Counted from the first letter of the stretch, positions 24,141-33,451 are shown. The stretch is 64,000 nt of DNA from Saccharomonospora piscinae (GCF_005862235.1 NZ_VCEK01000006.1:1-64000), one strand, 5' to 3'. Translations and numbers: made by a program. The notes: generated by a model not told the origin, from the letters alone.

Positions 24141-25783
24141 TGATCGTGCGCGAGCTGTGGCGCGAAGCGGCTCGGTTCCCTGCCCCGTTGGCGTCGAGTA
24201 TCGGACTGTTGGTCCTGGTGTCCGCCACGCACGTCGCGCAGGCCGTGGCGATCGCATTGGCGATGTCGGCGGTGCTGAGCGGGCGGGGCGGGGACGTGCT
24301 CGTGGCGCTGGCGTCGATCGCCGGGATCGCGCTGGCCCGGCTGGTGCTCTCGCTGGCGCAGACCGCGGCGGCGGCGCGCCTCGGCGGGCACGTGCGGCAG
24401 GCGCTGCGCCGCAGAGCGATGCGGGCCGCCCTGGTGCCCGCCCGGCTGCACGACACGGATACCCGGGACGGGTCGGTACGCGCCGCCCTGAGCGACGGCA
24501 TCGACGGCACCGACGCGTACGTGTCGAAGTACCTGCCCGCCGTCGCCCAGGTCGCTCTCACCTGCCCGCTCGTGGTCGTCGCCCTGCTCTTGCTCTCCCC
24601 GTGGGCCGGCGTGTGCGTGGGCCTCGGTGTGGTGCTCGCGCTGGCGGGCCCGGTGGCCTGGAACCGGGTGAGCGCCCGGCGCGGCGTCCAGCACTGGGAC
24701 AGCTACGAGTCCCTCAGCGCCGACCTGCTCGAATCCCTGCGGGGCATGGCCACACTGCGCGCCCTCGGCGACGTCCCCGGTACCCGGCAGCGCCTCCACG
24801 CCCGGTCCGAAGCACTCCGCCGCGCCACCGAGCGGGTCATGCGTGCCTCCCTGGCCGGGACGGGCATCACGGACTTCGGTGTCCAGGCCGGTGTCGTCGC
24901 GGCCACCCTCACCGCCCTCGCCCACGCGGCCACCGGAGTCTCCCCGACGCTGGAGGTGTACGCGATCCTGTTGCTCGCCTCCGAGGCGTTCCGGCCCGTC
25001 CGCGACCTCTCCCGGCACTGGCACGCCGGCTTTCTCGGGCTGACCGCGATCCCCGGGCTCGCCGCCCTCGCAGCGTTCACCGACCCCACGCCCACCACGG
25101 AGGACAGGCGGACAGAGCGGCCCGCCGCGGCACCGGACGCGACCGAGCTGCGCGTGAGCGGGCTGACCTTTCGCTACCCCGGCATGGGCCGTCCGGTACT
25201 CGACCGGCTCGACCTCACGGCGCGCCGCGGTGCCCTCAGCGCGGTCGTCGGCCCTTCCGGAGCGGGCAAGTCGACGCTGTTCGATCTCCTCCTCGGGTTC
25301 CTCTCGCCCGAAGCCGGGCGGATCGAGCTCGACGGACGCCCGGTGCGCGACGGCGACATCGCGGTGGTCTCGCAACGGCCCGTGCTCTTCGCGGGCACCA
25401 TCCGCGACAACCTCGCCGTCACCGGCACCCCGGCGGAGTCCGAACTCGAGGACGCCTGCCGCGCCGCCGGGATCATGGCCGAGATCGAGACGTTCCCCCA
25501 CGGGCTCGACACCGAGGTCGCCGAAGCCGGATCGAGCCTGTCGGGCGGGCAGCGGCAGCGCCTCGCCCTGGCGCGCGCGCTGCTCGCGCGGCGGCCGGTC
25601 CTGCTCGTCGACGAGCCGACCAGCGCCCTGGATACCGACCGGGCCGCGGACGTGACCCGGACCCTGCACCGGGTCGCCCGCGACCGCATCGTGATCATGA
25701 TCAGCCACCGGCCCGAGACGCTCGCCGACGTGGCCGAGCTGGTGTCACTCGCCGCACCTCCGCTCGACAGGAGCACCCCGTGA
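24137..25783 (+). CDS. ABC half-transporter 1 (CydD-like)
   Basis: A 548-residue fusion of a six-helix ABC type-IV membrane domain (about 1-320) and an ATPase domain (about 340-540). GIDGTDAYVSKYLPA recalls CydD-type subunits. Walker A GPSGAGKST, Q-loop SQRPVLFAGT, signature LSGGQRQRLALARALL, Walker B VLLVDEPTSALD and H-loop ISHRPET are all canonical. It is coupled to the next half-transporter by GTGA, so the two should form a heterodimer. Export of the mature peptide is the simplest role; uptake in the IrtAB/YbtPQ manner is possible because those siderophore importers share this architecture. Confidence 0.88.
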   Translation: MMIVRELWREAARFPAPLASSIGLLVLVSATHVAQAVAIALAMSAVLSGRGGDVLVALASIAGIALARLVLSLAQTAAAARLGGHVRQALRRRAMRAALVPARLHDTDTRDGSVRAALSDGIDGTDAYVSKYLPAVAQVALTCPLVVVALLLLSPWAGVCVGLGVVLALAGPVAWNRVSARRGVQHWDSYESLSADLLESLRGMATLRALGDVPGTRQRLHARSEALRRATERVMRASLAGTGITDFGVQAGVVAATLTALAHAATGVSPTLEVYAILLLASEAFRPVRDLSRHWHAGFLGLTAIPGLAALAAFTDPTPTTEDRRTERPAAAPDATELRVSGLTFRYPGMGRPVLDRLDLTARRGALSAVVGPSGAGKSTLFDLLLGFLSPEAGRIELDGRPVRDGDIAVVSQRPVLFAGTIRDNLAVTGTPAESELEDACRAAGIMAEIETFPHGLDTEVAEAGSSLSGGQRQRLALARALLARRPVLLVDEPTSALDTDRAADVTRTLHRVARDRIVIMISHRPETLADVAELVSLAAPPLDRSTP

Positions 25784-27471
25784 ACTCCTCTCCCGCGCGC
25801 GCCTTCGGTGCCCTGCTGCCCGCACTGCGGCCGGAACGGCGCGGCATGGTCCGGAGCTACCTGGTCGGCACGGCCAGTGCCCTCGCGCTGACCGGGCTCT
25901 CGGTGGTGAGCGCATGGGCGGTCGGGCACGCCGTGATCGACCGCACGCTGCCCGGTCCCGCGCTGTGGATCGTCCTGATCGGACTGACTGTGGTGCGTAC
26001 CGTGCTCACGTGGCACGAGATGGACGTCTCCCACGCCCTCGCCTACCGGGTCCTGGCACGCCTGCGCATGGCGCTGTTCGACGCCTACGCTCGCAGCGTG
26101 CCCGGCAGGCGCCGCGAGCACTCCGGACGCGCCGCGAGCGTGGCGATGGGCGACATCGAGCGGCTCGAGTTCTTCTACGCCCACACCGTCGCGCAGCTCG
26201 GCACGTCCGCCACCGTCCTGCTCACCTCGGTGATCACCGCGCTGGTGCTCCTGCCCGAGGCCGGACTGGTCCTGCTCGTCGGCAGCCTTCTCGTGGCCGG
26301 CAGCGCGTGGTACCGGGCACGCGCCATCCGGCACCTCGGTGCGGACGAACAACACGAACGCTCGGCCCTGTCCGCGCGGATCGTCGACGCGCTCGGCGCC
26401 CTGCGCGAGGTTCTCGCCTACAACCTCGCCTCCCGCGTCATCGACGACGCCGGCCACACCACCGCCCGGGCCACCACGATCACGCGGCGCCGTGAACTGC
26501 TGACCCAACAGGCCAACGCCGTCCGCGAGTTCCTCGTCACCGCGGTCGTCATCGGCGTGATCGCCACCAGCGGCATCGCCGCGGGGATGCTCTCCGACAC
26601 CGAGCAGGCGCGACTGTCGCCCGCCGTGCTGCCCGCGCTGGTCGCGATCGCCCTCGCCGGTGTCTCGGCGGCCACCGACGCCACGACCACCCTCACGCAG
26701 CTGCACCCGCTGATCGCCAGCGCACAGCGCGTCGCGACCGGCCTGCACCGAGCCCCGGTCGTCACGGCACCCACAGCACCGCGACCGCTGCCCGACGGGC
26801 CGCTCGGGCTGCGCTTCGCCGACGTGTCGTTCTCCTATGAGGATCGACCTCCGACGCTGAACGGCTGGTCGGCCGAGATCGCCGCGGGCGAGCACGTCGG
26901 TGTGGCCGGTCCGTCCGGCTCGGGCAAGAGCACGATCATCGCCTTGGCCGCCCGGCTGCGGGATCCCGACTCAGGCGGCATCGAACTCGTCGGCGACGAC
27001 GGCACGGGCATCCCGCTCACCGAACTCGACGACGTGTCCCTGCGCGCCGCCGTCGCCCTGGTCGACCAGGAAGCCACCCTGTTCCACGGGACCGTGCGCG
27101 ACAACCTCGTCCGCGGCAGCGGCCCACGACGCGACGACGAGCTGACCGCGCTCCTCGATCGGGTCGGTGCCCGGTCCTGGGCCGGCCTCGACGACGAACT
27201 CGGGCAGGGCGGGCTCCGCCTGTCCGGCGGACAGCAAGCCCGCCTCTGCCTCGCCCGGGCGCTCGCCCGCGAACCCCGAATCCTGCTGGTCGACGAGATC
27301 ACCGCGAGCCTCGACCCCGAGACCGAATACGCGATCTCCGACGTCATCGCCGACTACGACGGCACTGTGCTCGTCGCGTCACACCGCGCCGACACACTCG
27401 CCCGGCTCCACCGGGTGATCACGATCAGCTCCGGCGGTATCCGCCCGGCCACCCCCGCTGCCACGCCCTGA
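25780..27471 (+). CDS. ABC half-transporter 2 (CydC-like)
   Basis: A 563-residue half-transporter, membrane domain about 1-310, ATPase domain about 330-550. MGDIERLEFFYAHTVAQLG matches the CydC-type coupling region. Walker A GPSGSGKST, Q-loop VDQEATLFHGT, signature LSGGQQARLCLARALA, Walker B ILLVDEITASLD and ASHRADT are intact, so both ATPase sites of the heterodimer look functional. GTG start overlaps the first half-transporter stop. It ends the rightward operon and converges with the ArsR-type gene 15 bp away without an obvious terminator. Confidence 0.88.
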   Translation: MNSSPARAFGALLPALRPERRGMVRSYLVGTASALALTGLSVVSAWAVGHAVIDRTLPGPALWIVLIGLTVVRTVLTWHEMDVSHALAYRVLARLRMALFDAYARSVPGRRREHSGRAASVAMGDIERLEFFYAHTVAQLGTSATVLLTSVITALVLLPEAGLVLLVGSLLVAGSAWYRARAIRHLGADEQHERSALSARIVDALGALREVLAYNLASRVIDDAGHTTARATTITRRRELLTQQANAVREFLVTAVVIGVIATSGIAAGMLSDTEQARLSPAVLPALVAIALAGVSAATDATTTLTQLHPLIASAQRVATGLHRAPVVTAPTAPRPLPDGPLGLRFADVSFSYEDRPPTLNGWSAEIAAGEHVGVAGPSGSGKSTIIALAARLRDPDSGGIELVGDDGTGIPLTELDDVSLRAAVALVDQEATLFHGTVRDNLVRGSGPRRDDELTALLDRVGARSWAGLDDELGQGGLRLSGGQQARLCLARALAREPRILLVDEITASLDPETEYAISDVIADYDGTVLVASHRADTLARLHRVITISSGGIRPATPAATP

Positions 27472-27486
27472 TCAGGCCGGGTCGGC

Positions 27487-28488
27487 TCACTGCCCGTCCC
27501 ACTCCATGGCCGCGAGCAGCGCCCGCGCCCGATCGTTCGGCGCGTAGACGACGCTGTGCCCGTCCCTGCGGGCGGTCACGAGATCGTCCGTGCGCAACCG
27601 CCGCAGGTGGTAGGACACCGTGGCGGGGCTGAGGCCGTGCCGGGCGGCGAGTTCGGAGGTTGACCGGGGCGTGGCCAGGTCGGCCAGCAACGCGATGCGC
27701 CGTGCGCCCAGTACCGGTGGCCCCAGCACCGGACCCGGTGGCGCCCACACCCGACCGCGCCCCCGGGCGGGATAGCCCAGCAGCACCCGTCCCGGGCTGC
27801 CGTGCCACCACGCGGGCCACGGCAGGAAGACCGACGGCGCCAAGACGACACCGGGCTCGGGCGCGAGCACCGCCTCGGCGGGGGTGTCCCTGGTCAGCCG
27901 CTGCCCGTCCCAGCACAGCGACGGGTGCAGCCCGCCGAGGATGCCGCCGAAACCCTCCCGGGCCGCCACAGCGGCACGGGCGCGCACGTCTTCGTCGAGG
28001 ACCCGCTCGAGGGCGGGCCAGTCGTCGGCGAGCACGACGTCCCAGCTGTAGCGCAGTTGAGCCGCCGAGGTCTCCGCGACGGCCCGCTCGCCGCCGCTGT
28101 CGAGGACGGCGGTGACCGCGTGTGGCAGCACGGCGCCGAACGCCGCCCGCAGTTCCGTCCGGACGGTGTCGGCCGGGGTCCGGGCGACGCGGGCCAGCTC
28201 GGCCGCCACGGGCGAGTCGTACGTCTCCGGCCAGGGCACGAGGAAGTCCGGCACGTACGTCGGCCCGCCGTCCGGAGTGCCGGGCGCGCCGCCCAGCAGC
28301 GCGGACAGCAGCTCCATCCGGCGCGGATCGAGGCGGGAGCGCGTGCGGTCCACCCATGCCCGCGCGAACGGTGCCCTGGCCGGGTGGGTCAGCACTTCCA
28401 GCGCGCACGACAGCTCGGCCAGCCGCGACAGCGCAAACCGGGAACGCGCGAGCCGCCCCGGGCCGACGTGGAGCGTCAGCACGCGCAC
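27487..28488 (-). CDS. ArsR-type winged-helix regulator with DUF5937-like N-domain
   Basis: A 333-residue protein with an unusual layout: a long N-terminal helical domain resembling DUF5937 (about 1-240) and a C-terminal winged helix, RSTSELAARHGLSPATVSYHLRRLRTDDLV, with wing ARRDGHSVVYAPN. The GTG at 28488 is preferred; 28482 is a second choice. No metal-binding Cys motif of classical ArsR is seen. It diverges from the metallo-beta-lactamase-fold gene over a 20-bp palindrome, its likely operator. Whether it also affects the peptide operon that converges on it is unknown. Confidence 0.82.
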   Translation of the reverse strand: MRVLTLHVGPGRLARSRFALSRLAELSCALEVLTHPARAPFARAWVDRTRSRLDPRRMELLSALLGGAPGTPDGGPTYVPDFLVPWPETYDSPVAAELARVARTPADTVRTELRAAFGAVLPHAVTAVLDSGGERAVAETSAAQLRYSWDVVLADDWPALERVLDEDVRARAAVAAREGFGGILGGLHPSLCWDGQRLTRDTPAEAVLAPEPGVVLAPSVFLPWPAWWHGSPGRVLLGYPARGRGRVWAPPGPVLGPPVLGARRIALLADLATPRSTSELAARHGLSPATVSYHLRRLRTDDLVTARRDGHSVVYAPNDRARALLAAMEWDGQ

Positions 28489-28498
28489 CCCCGGTGGG

Positions 28499-28518
28499 GA
28501 TTCGACGCACGTCGAATC
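28499..28518. promoter_or_regulatory. Operator palindrome between ArsR-type and MBL genes
   Basis: GATTCGACG-CA-CGTCGAATC, 9-bp perfect arms with a 2-bp centre, 11 bp from the regulator start and 71 bp from the MBL gene start. The size and symmetry suit an ArsR-family dimer. Confidence 0.78.
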
Positions 28519-28588
28519 AGTCGCACCGAGACCACCCCGCCTGCTCCACTGCTGTTCACCTATCGCGACCGGGAACGGAGTGATCATC

Positions 28589-29536
28589 ATGGCGCACCAC
28601 GTGCGACGGCGCACCGTCGTGCTCGGAGGAATGGCGGCCGGGCTGGCCGCGGCCGGGGCGGCCAGCCCGGCGATCGCCGCGACGGCCGGGCACGGTGGCC
28701 CGGCGCCGACCGTAACGCGGCGACTCGGCGGCTTCGAGGTCGTCGCCCTGCTGGATGCCCACGGCCCGTTCTTCCTCACCATGGACGAGGCGTTCGACGG
28801 AGCCACCGAGCACGACTGGGACCGCGCGCGCCGGGTCGATCCCGGCGCCTTCGGTCCGGAGCGCACGTGGAACCTGGACTTCCGGTGTTTCGCCGTCCGC
28901 CTTCCGTCGGGCGGGTACGCGCTCGTGGACGCCGGGGTGGGACCGGAGGGCAGCCCCGCGTCGGCGTGGGCACCCGTGCCGGGCGAGCTGCCCCTGCGGC
29001 TGGCCGAGGCGGGGATCAGGTCGGGCGACGTCCGCATCGTCGTCCTCACCCACTTGCACGCCGACCACGCGGGCTGGTCGGTGTCCCCGGAGGGGATGCC
29101 GTACTTCCCGAATGCCCGCTACGTCGTGCAGCGGACGGAGATCAGCGCGCTCGAACGCAACGGCGACGAGACGATCCTGCCCTTCGTGGTGGAGCCTCTG
29201 CGGGACAGCGGGCAGCTCGACCCCGTCGGCGGCGGCGTGTGCCTGGCACGCACGGCACGGGGAGGACTGATGACGGTGCCGACCCCGGGTCACACGCCGG
29301 GCCACCAATCCGTGCTGGTGCGCGACCACGGCGAGCAAATCCTGATCACCGGTGACGTCCTCGTCCACGCCGTGCAGCTGGTCGCCCCGAACGTCGCCTA
29401 CCGATTCGAGGCCGACCCCGCGCTCGCGCGGCGCACCCGCCGCGCGCTGCTCGACGCGGCGGGCGAGTGGCCGACGTGGCTGGCGACGGCACATCTCACC
29501 CGGCCGTTCCTGCGCGCCGAGTCCGGCGACCGCTGA
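28589..29536 (+). CDS. Tat-exported metallo-beta-lactamase-fold hydrolase
   Basis: A 315-residue protein. The N-terminus HVRRRTVVLGGMAAGLAAAGAA is a Tat-type signal (RRRTVVLG followed by a hydrophobic segment and AIAA). The dizinc motif is THLHADHAGW (HxHxDH), with further ligands in TPGHTPGHQS and ITGDVL, and the terminal His in ATAHLTR. The layout resembles the lactonase/AttM branch. ATG at 28589 follows GGAACGGAG by 8 nt. The divergent ArsR-type regulator presumably controls it. Substrate unknown: a lactone or an antibiotic is plausible. Confidence 0.85.
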   Translation: MAHHVRRRTVVLGGMAAGLAAAGAASPAIAATAGHGGPAPTVTRRLGGFEVVALLDAHGPFFLTMDEAFDGATEHDWDRARRVDPGAFGPERTWNLDFRCFAVRLPSGGYALVDAGVGPEGSPASAWAPVPGELPLRLAEAGIRSGDVRIVVLTHLHADHAGWSVSPEGMPYFPNARYVVQRTEISALERNGDETILPFVVEPLRDSGQLDPVGGGVCLARTARGGLMTVPTPGHTPGHQSVLVRDHGEQILITGDVLVHAVQLVAPNVAYRFEADPALARRTRRALLDAAGEWPTWLATAHLTRPFLRAESGDR

Positions 29537-29545
29537 TGGAGAACC

Positions 29546-30412
29546 TCACTGATCCCGGTAGCGGTCCCGGATTTCGGGGAGCCGCCGAAAGCCTGCCGAC
29601 CTGTAGGTGGTGACGGCACCGACGTTGGAACTCGGGGTGTACACGATCGCGCTCGACGCACCCAGCTCCCGCAGCGCGGCCGCCGCGGCGAGCGTGATCG
29701 CCCTGCCGTGGCCCCGGCCGCGGTGTTCCCGGTGCACGCCCATCGGCTCCAGCAACCCGGGCCTGCCCGGACCGGCCGACCACACGGTCACCACCGCCAC
29801 CGCGACGTCCTGATCGTCGTACGCGACCAGGCACCGGGCGTCGGCGTACGGTGCTCCGGCCGCCATCGCATGCCAGCGTTCGTCCGTGAACGTCGAGCCG
29901 TCGAACGAGGCTCGCAGTACCGCGGCCCACACCGGCGCACACTCCGGCCCGGCCACCTCCATTCGCACGCCCGGGTCCGGCACGGGCTCCGTGAGGTCGC
30001 GGCGCAGCGGTGTCCACGGCTCGGCGTCGTCCCAGCCGTGCTGGGACAGCAGGTCGTGGAACAGCGTGCCCGTCGGCGCTTCGACGGCCACCTTCCCGGC
30101 GGGCAGGACTCCGCGCCGCGGCTCGGTCACATCCGCGACGAGCTGCCGCGCCAGCGCCTCCTCCCGCATCGCATCCGGCGCGATCGTCAGCCGCAACAGT
30201 GTGGGGCCGTCCAGCAGCCCGACGGCCAGAGTCCGGCCGTCTCGGCTCCACGTCCGGATCGCCGCGGCCGTCGCCTCGGCACCGAAGCGCCAGAACCACC
30301 CCAGATCACCCGGATGCAACTGCCACGGTGCCCCGTCGTCCTGCCACTCCCGCAGCACGGCCACGGTCTCGCTGAGCCCGGCCACTCCCGGTGTGGTCAA
30401 TACGGTCGCCAT
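29546..30412 (-). CDS. GNAT-family N-acetyltransferase
   Basis: A 288-residue protein with a C-terminal GNAT domain. The acetyl-CoA pyrophosphate-binding loop is EPMGVHREHRGRGHGRAITLAAAAALRELG (Q/RxxGxG/A type), followed by VYTPSSNVGAVTTYRSAGFRRL, the usual strand 5/helix 4 region. The N-terminal half (about 1-150) may be a second, degenerate GNAT domain. Acceptor unknown. It converges with the MBL gene 9 bp away. Confidence 0.85.
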   Translation of the reverse strand: MATVLTTPGVAGLSETVAVLREWQDDGAPWQLHPGDLGWFWRFGAEATAAAIRTWSRDGRTLAVGLLDGPTLLRLTIAPDAMREEALARQLVADVTEPRRGVLPAGKVAVEAPTGTLFHDLLSQHGWDDAEPWTPLRRDLTEPVPDPGVRMEVAGPECAPVWAAVLRASFDGSTFTDERWHAMAAGAPYADARCLVAYDDQDVAVAVVTVWSAGPGRPGLLEPMGVHREHRGRGHGRAITLAAAAALRELGASSAIVYTPSSNVGAVTTYRSAGFRRLPEIRDRYRDQ

Positions 30413-30456
30413 GAACCGGATCCCACACCACCGCGCCCGCGGTGTGCATCCGGTTT

Positions 30457-31377
30457 TCAGTCCCCCGGTTCCGCCGGGCCCTGCCTGCGCTCGGCCAGGA
30501 ACCGCTCGAAGTGCTCCGCCAGCTCGTCACCGCTGGGCATCTCGTCGGTGTCGGCGAGGAGATTGCTCTCCGGTCTCGCCTCCGCGTAGGCGTCGTACTG
30601 CCGCTCCAGCGCGCCGACCACGTCGGCGACCTCGTCACTGTCGTTGACCTGCCGGTCGATCTCCGCGTTGGTCTCGTCGGCGGCGTCGCGGAGGGTGGCC
30701 AGCGGCACCCGCAGGCCGGTGGCCTCGGTGACCACGTCGAACAACCGCAGCGCCGCCGCGGGGTAGCGCGACTGGGCCAGGTAGTGCGGGACGTGGGCGG
30801 CGAATCCCACCACGTCGTGTCCCGCCTGTCCCAGCCGGTACTCGAGCAGGGCCGCCGCGTTACCGGGCACTTCCACCTGGTTGAAGACGGCGCGGTCGCC
30901 GCGCACCAGTTCCGGACGGGTGCCGTGCGCGGTGATCCCGAGTGGCCGGGTGTGGGGCACCCCCATGGGAATGCCGTGGGCGTTGACCGACAACCGCACA
31001 CCCCAGCGCTGGACGAGCCCGCGGACGGCGGCGACGAACGTCTCCCACTCGCGGTCCGGCTCGGGCCCGGTGAACAGCAGAAACGGCGTCCCGTCCGCGT
31101 CGTGGAGCAGGCGGACGACCAGCTCGGGCTCGTCGTAGTCGGCCCAGTGGTCGGCCACGAACGTCATAGCGGGGCGCCGCGAGCGGTAGTCGAGCAGCCG
31201 GTCCACGTCGAACCGGGCCACCACGGGGCCGTCGAACTCCGACAGCAGGTGCCCGCTGAGCGTGCCGCCCGCCGAACCCGCGTCGACGAAGCCCTCGAAG
31301 TGGTAGAGCAGCACCAGGTCCTCCGGCACACCTACCCCGGAGTCCAGGTCGTAGAGCTGCTCCGGATTGCGATCCAC
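30457..31377 (-). CDS. PAC2-family protein
   Basis: A 306-residue PAC2 (proteasome assembly chaperone 2-like) protein. Conserved stretches are LVLLYHFEGFVDAGSAGGTLSGHLL, LSVNAHGIPMGVPHTRP and VGFAAHVPHYLAQSRYPAAALRLF. Actinobacteria, which have 20S proteasomes, carry such proteins, but their role as assembly factors is not proven. The GTG start at 31377 follows AGGAGG by 6 nt. C-terminal 50 residues are acidic and helical. Confidence 0.88.
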   Translation of the reverse strand: MDRNPEQLYDLDSGVGVPEDLVLLYHFEGFVDAGSAGGTLSGHLLSEFDGPVVARFDVDRLLDYRSRRPAMTFVADHWADYDEPELVVRLLHDADGTPFLLFTGPEPDREWETFVAAVRGLVQRWGVRLSVNAHGIPMGVPHTRPLGITAHGTRPELVRGDRAVFNQVEVPGNAAALLEYRLGQAGHDVVGFAAHVPHYLAQSRYPAAALRLFDVVTEATGLRVPLATLRDAADETNAEIDRQVNDSDEVADVVGALERQYDAYAEARPESNLLADTDEMPSGDELAEHFERFLAERRQGPAEPGD

Positions 31378-31491
31378 CGTGACCCTCCTGACTTCACCGC
31401 CACTGCCTGCACAGGGCGTAACGCTTGCTGACGCCAGTTCAATCCCATCACATCGCTCGTGGCCGCACCGCCGGGTGGCACATGGTGGAAG

Positions 31492-32832
31492 ATGGGTCGG
31501 GTGCAGGTGCCTCATTCCGGACGAACGAACACGACAGCGCCGGTCGGGCTGGTCGGCGAGCACGTCGACAGCCTTGCCACCGTACTCGACCTCGTGCGTT
31601 CACAGACCGCGCGAACCAGGCCGGAGATCGGAAGGTTATCCGGGCTCGGGCGCACCGTCGTGACCCAGCGGGTGAACGAACTCACCGAATGCGGACTGCT
31701 GGAGGAAGGCTCGCTGGGGCCGTCGAGCGGTGGCCGCGCGCCGCGTGAACTGCGGTTCCGCGCGAGAGCGGGCGTGATCCTCGCGGCCGAGCTCGGCGCC
31801 ACCAGCATCGGCGTCGGCGTCACCGACCTCGCGGGCACGGTACTGGCCGAGCACTCCGAGGCCACGGACATCGCGCGCGGACCCGACGCGGTGCTGGAGC
31901 GGGTGGAGGAGATCGCCGACGACCTGCTGGACCGGGTCCGCGCCGAGGCCGGCGACGCCGAACTCGCCGTGTGGGGTGCGGGGGTCGGCCTCCCGGGACC
32001 GGTGGAGTTCGCCACCGGGCGGCCCAGCGCACCGCCGATCATGCCGGGCTGGGACGGCTACCCGGTGCGTGACCGGCTCGCCCACCGCTACGACACGCCG
32101 GTGTGGGTCGACAACGAGGTCAACACGATGGCGCTCGGAGAACTCCGCGCGGGCTCGGCGCGGGGGCAGCGCGACCTGCTCTACGTCAAGATCGGCACCG
32201 GGATCGGCGCCGGGCTCGTCTCGGGAGGAACGCTGCACCGGGGCAGCCAGGGCTGCGCGGGCGACATCGGGCACGCCGCCGTCGCCGACGACACCGATGT
32301 CGTGTGCCGCTGTGGCAACACCGGCTGCCTGGAGGCGTACGCGGGCGGGGCGGCCCTGGCCCGGGACGGGCTGGCGGCGGCGCGGGAGGGCCGCAGCCAC
32401 TTCCTCGCCGACGTACTCGCGAGCACCGGCACCGTCACGGCGGCCGACCTCTCCCGCGCCGCACAGAGCGGGGACCGGGTGGCCGTGGAGCTGCTGACCC
32501 GGGCGGGCCGCCTCATCGGCAACCTGCTGGCCACCCTGGTGAGCTTCTACAATCCCGCGCTGGTCATCATCGGCGGCGGCGTCGCGAACGCGGGTGATCT
32601 GCTGCTGGCCGCCGTGCGCGAGACCGTGTACCGGCGCTCGCTGCCGCTCGCGACCCGCGAACTGCGCATCACGCGCTCCACCCTCAGCGACCGGGCCGGA
32701 CTCGTCGGGGCGGCGTTCATGGCCATCGACGAGCTGTTCACCCCGGAGCGGCTGGCGCGGTGGGTGGGCGGCGGCTCCCCCGCTGGCTCACCCGGGCTCG
32801 TGGAGGTCCCGCTGCGGGCGCCACTGCTGTGA
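31492..32832 (+). CDS. ROK-family transcriptional regulator / sugar kinase-like protein
   Basis: About 446 residues. The N-terminal winged helix is RTRPEIGRLSGLGRTVVTQRVNELTECGLL, the usual DNA-binding part of NagC/XylR-like ROK repressors. The kinase-like core follows, with KIGTGIGAGLVSGGTLHRGSQGCAGDIGH and the zinc-binding motif CRCGNTGCLEAYAGG. ROK regulators respond to sugars. The start is uncertain: ATG at 31492 was taken, with ATG 31459 and GTG 31501 as alternatives. It diverges from the PAC2 gene. No sugar genes are adjacent, so the target is unknown. Confidence 0.85.
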   Translation: MGRVQVPHSGRTNTTAPVGLVGEHVDSLATVLDLVRSQTARTRPEIGRLSGLGRTVVTQRVNELTECGLLEEGSLGPSSGGRAPRELRFRARAGVILAAELGATSIGVGVTDLAGTVLAEHSEATDIARGPDAVLERVEEIADDLLDRVRAEAGDAELAVWGAGVGLPGPVEFATGRPSAPPIMPGWDGYPVRDRLAHRYDTPVWVDNEVNTMALGELRAGSARGQRDLLYVKIGTGIGAGLVSGGTLHRGSQGCAGDIGHAAVADDTDVVCRCGNTGCLEAYAGGAALARDGLAAAREGRSHFLADVLASTGTVTAADLSRAAQSGDRVAVELLTRAGRLIGNLLATLVSFYNPALVIIGGGVANAGDLLLAAVRETVYRRSLPLATRELRITRSTLSDRAGLVGAAFMAIDELFTPERLARWVGGGSPAGSPGLVEVPLRAPLL

Positions 32833-32881
32833 CCTCGCACAACAGCCAACCGACCGCGCCCGCCGCGTCACGCTCCGCAGT

Positions 32882-33451
32882 TCACGGGATACCAGGTAAA
32901 CGAGGTTCGATCATGCCGGCGATTGTTTCGGCGACCTCACATGCCTCGTCCGTTTCGTCTTCACCTGGAATCGCTACATCCACCCGTGATTGCTCATCGA
33001 GTTTCAACGCCAAAGTACAGTCACCGAACTTCGGCTTCTTGGATATCACTGCGGGACGCTCGTTCACTTCAAGATTGACAAGTCCTGCACCAAGGTCTTT
33101 CACCGTGTCGACACTTTGAGCGTCCCGCACATTGACGGCGAATGTGAAACCATCGCCACCGTCAGCACCGCTCCTCTGCCAGTAGCACGATCTCGCACCA
33201 CCGCCTTCGTCGTACTTTGGCTCAAAATTCCCAGCTTCAGCGAGATCTTCGGACGAAAGCAAGTCACACGGATCAATCGACGCGCTCACTGGCGCAGCCG
33301 AGGACAAGCCAGTCGTCGTTGTACCGCTCGAAGAAGTCGCCATGGGAGTTTTCGGTTGCGCGAATCCCTGCTCTCCACTCGCACAACCAGAGCAAATCAG
33401 TAGAGGAAGCACGCCAACCATGAAGAGTTGAGGTTGAAGTTTCCGAAGCAT
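32882..33451 (-). CDS. DUF3558-family lipoprotein
   Basis: A 189-residue exported lipoprotein: signal MLRKLQPQLFMVGVLPLLICSGC with the lipobox at Cys23, a Ser/Thr-rich linker, then the DUF3558 domain beginning IDPCDLLSSEDLAEAG and continuing through ARSCYWQR and GDCTLALKL. DUF3558 proteins are numerous in Pseudonocardiaceae; function unknown. The base composition is visibly less GC-rich than its neighbours, hinting at different ancestry. A remnant of a second gene lies just upstream. Confidence 0.88.
   Translation of the reverse strand: MLRKLQPQLFMVGVLPLLICSGCASGEQGFAQPKTPMATSSSGTTTTGLSSAAPVSASIDPCDLLSSEDLAEAGNFEPKYDEGGGARSCYWQRSGADGGDGFTFAVNVRDAQSVDTVKDLGAGLVNLEVNERPAVISKKPKFGDCTLALKLDEQSRVDVAIPGEDETDEACEVAETIAGMIEPRLPGIP

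Noticed and set aside
19613-25783. Lasso peptide or lanthipeptide cluster
   Set aside because: No asparagine-synthetase-like cyclase, transglutaminase-like peptidase, LanM or LanB/C protein is present; the YcaO and SagB-type genes point to azol(in)e chemistry.
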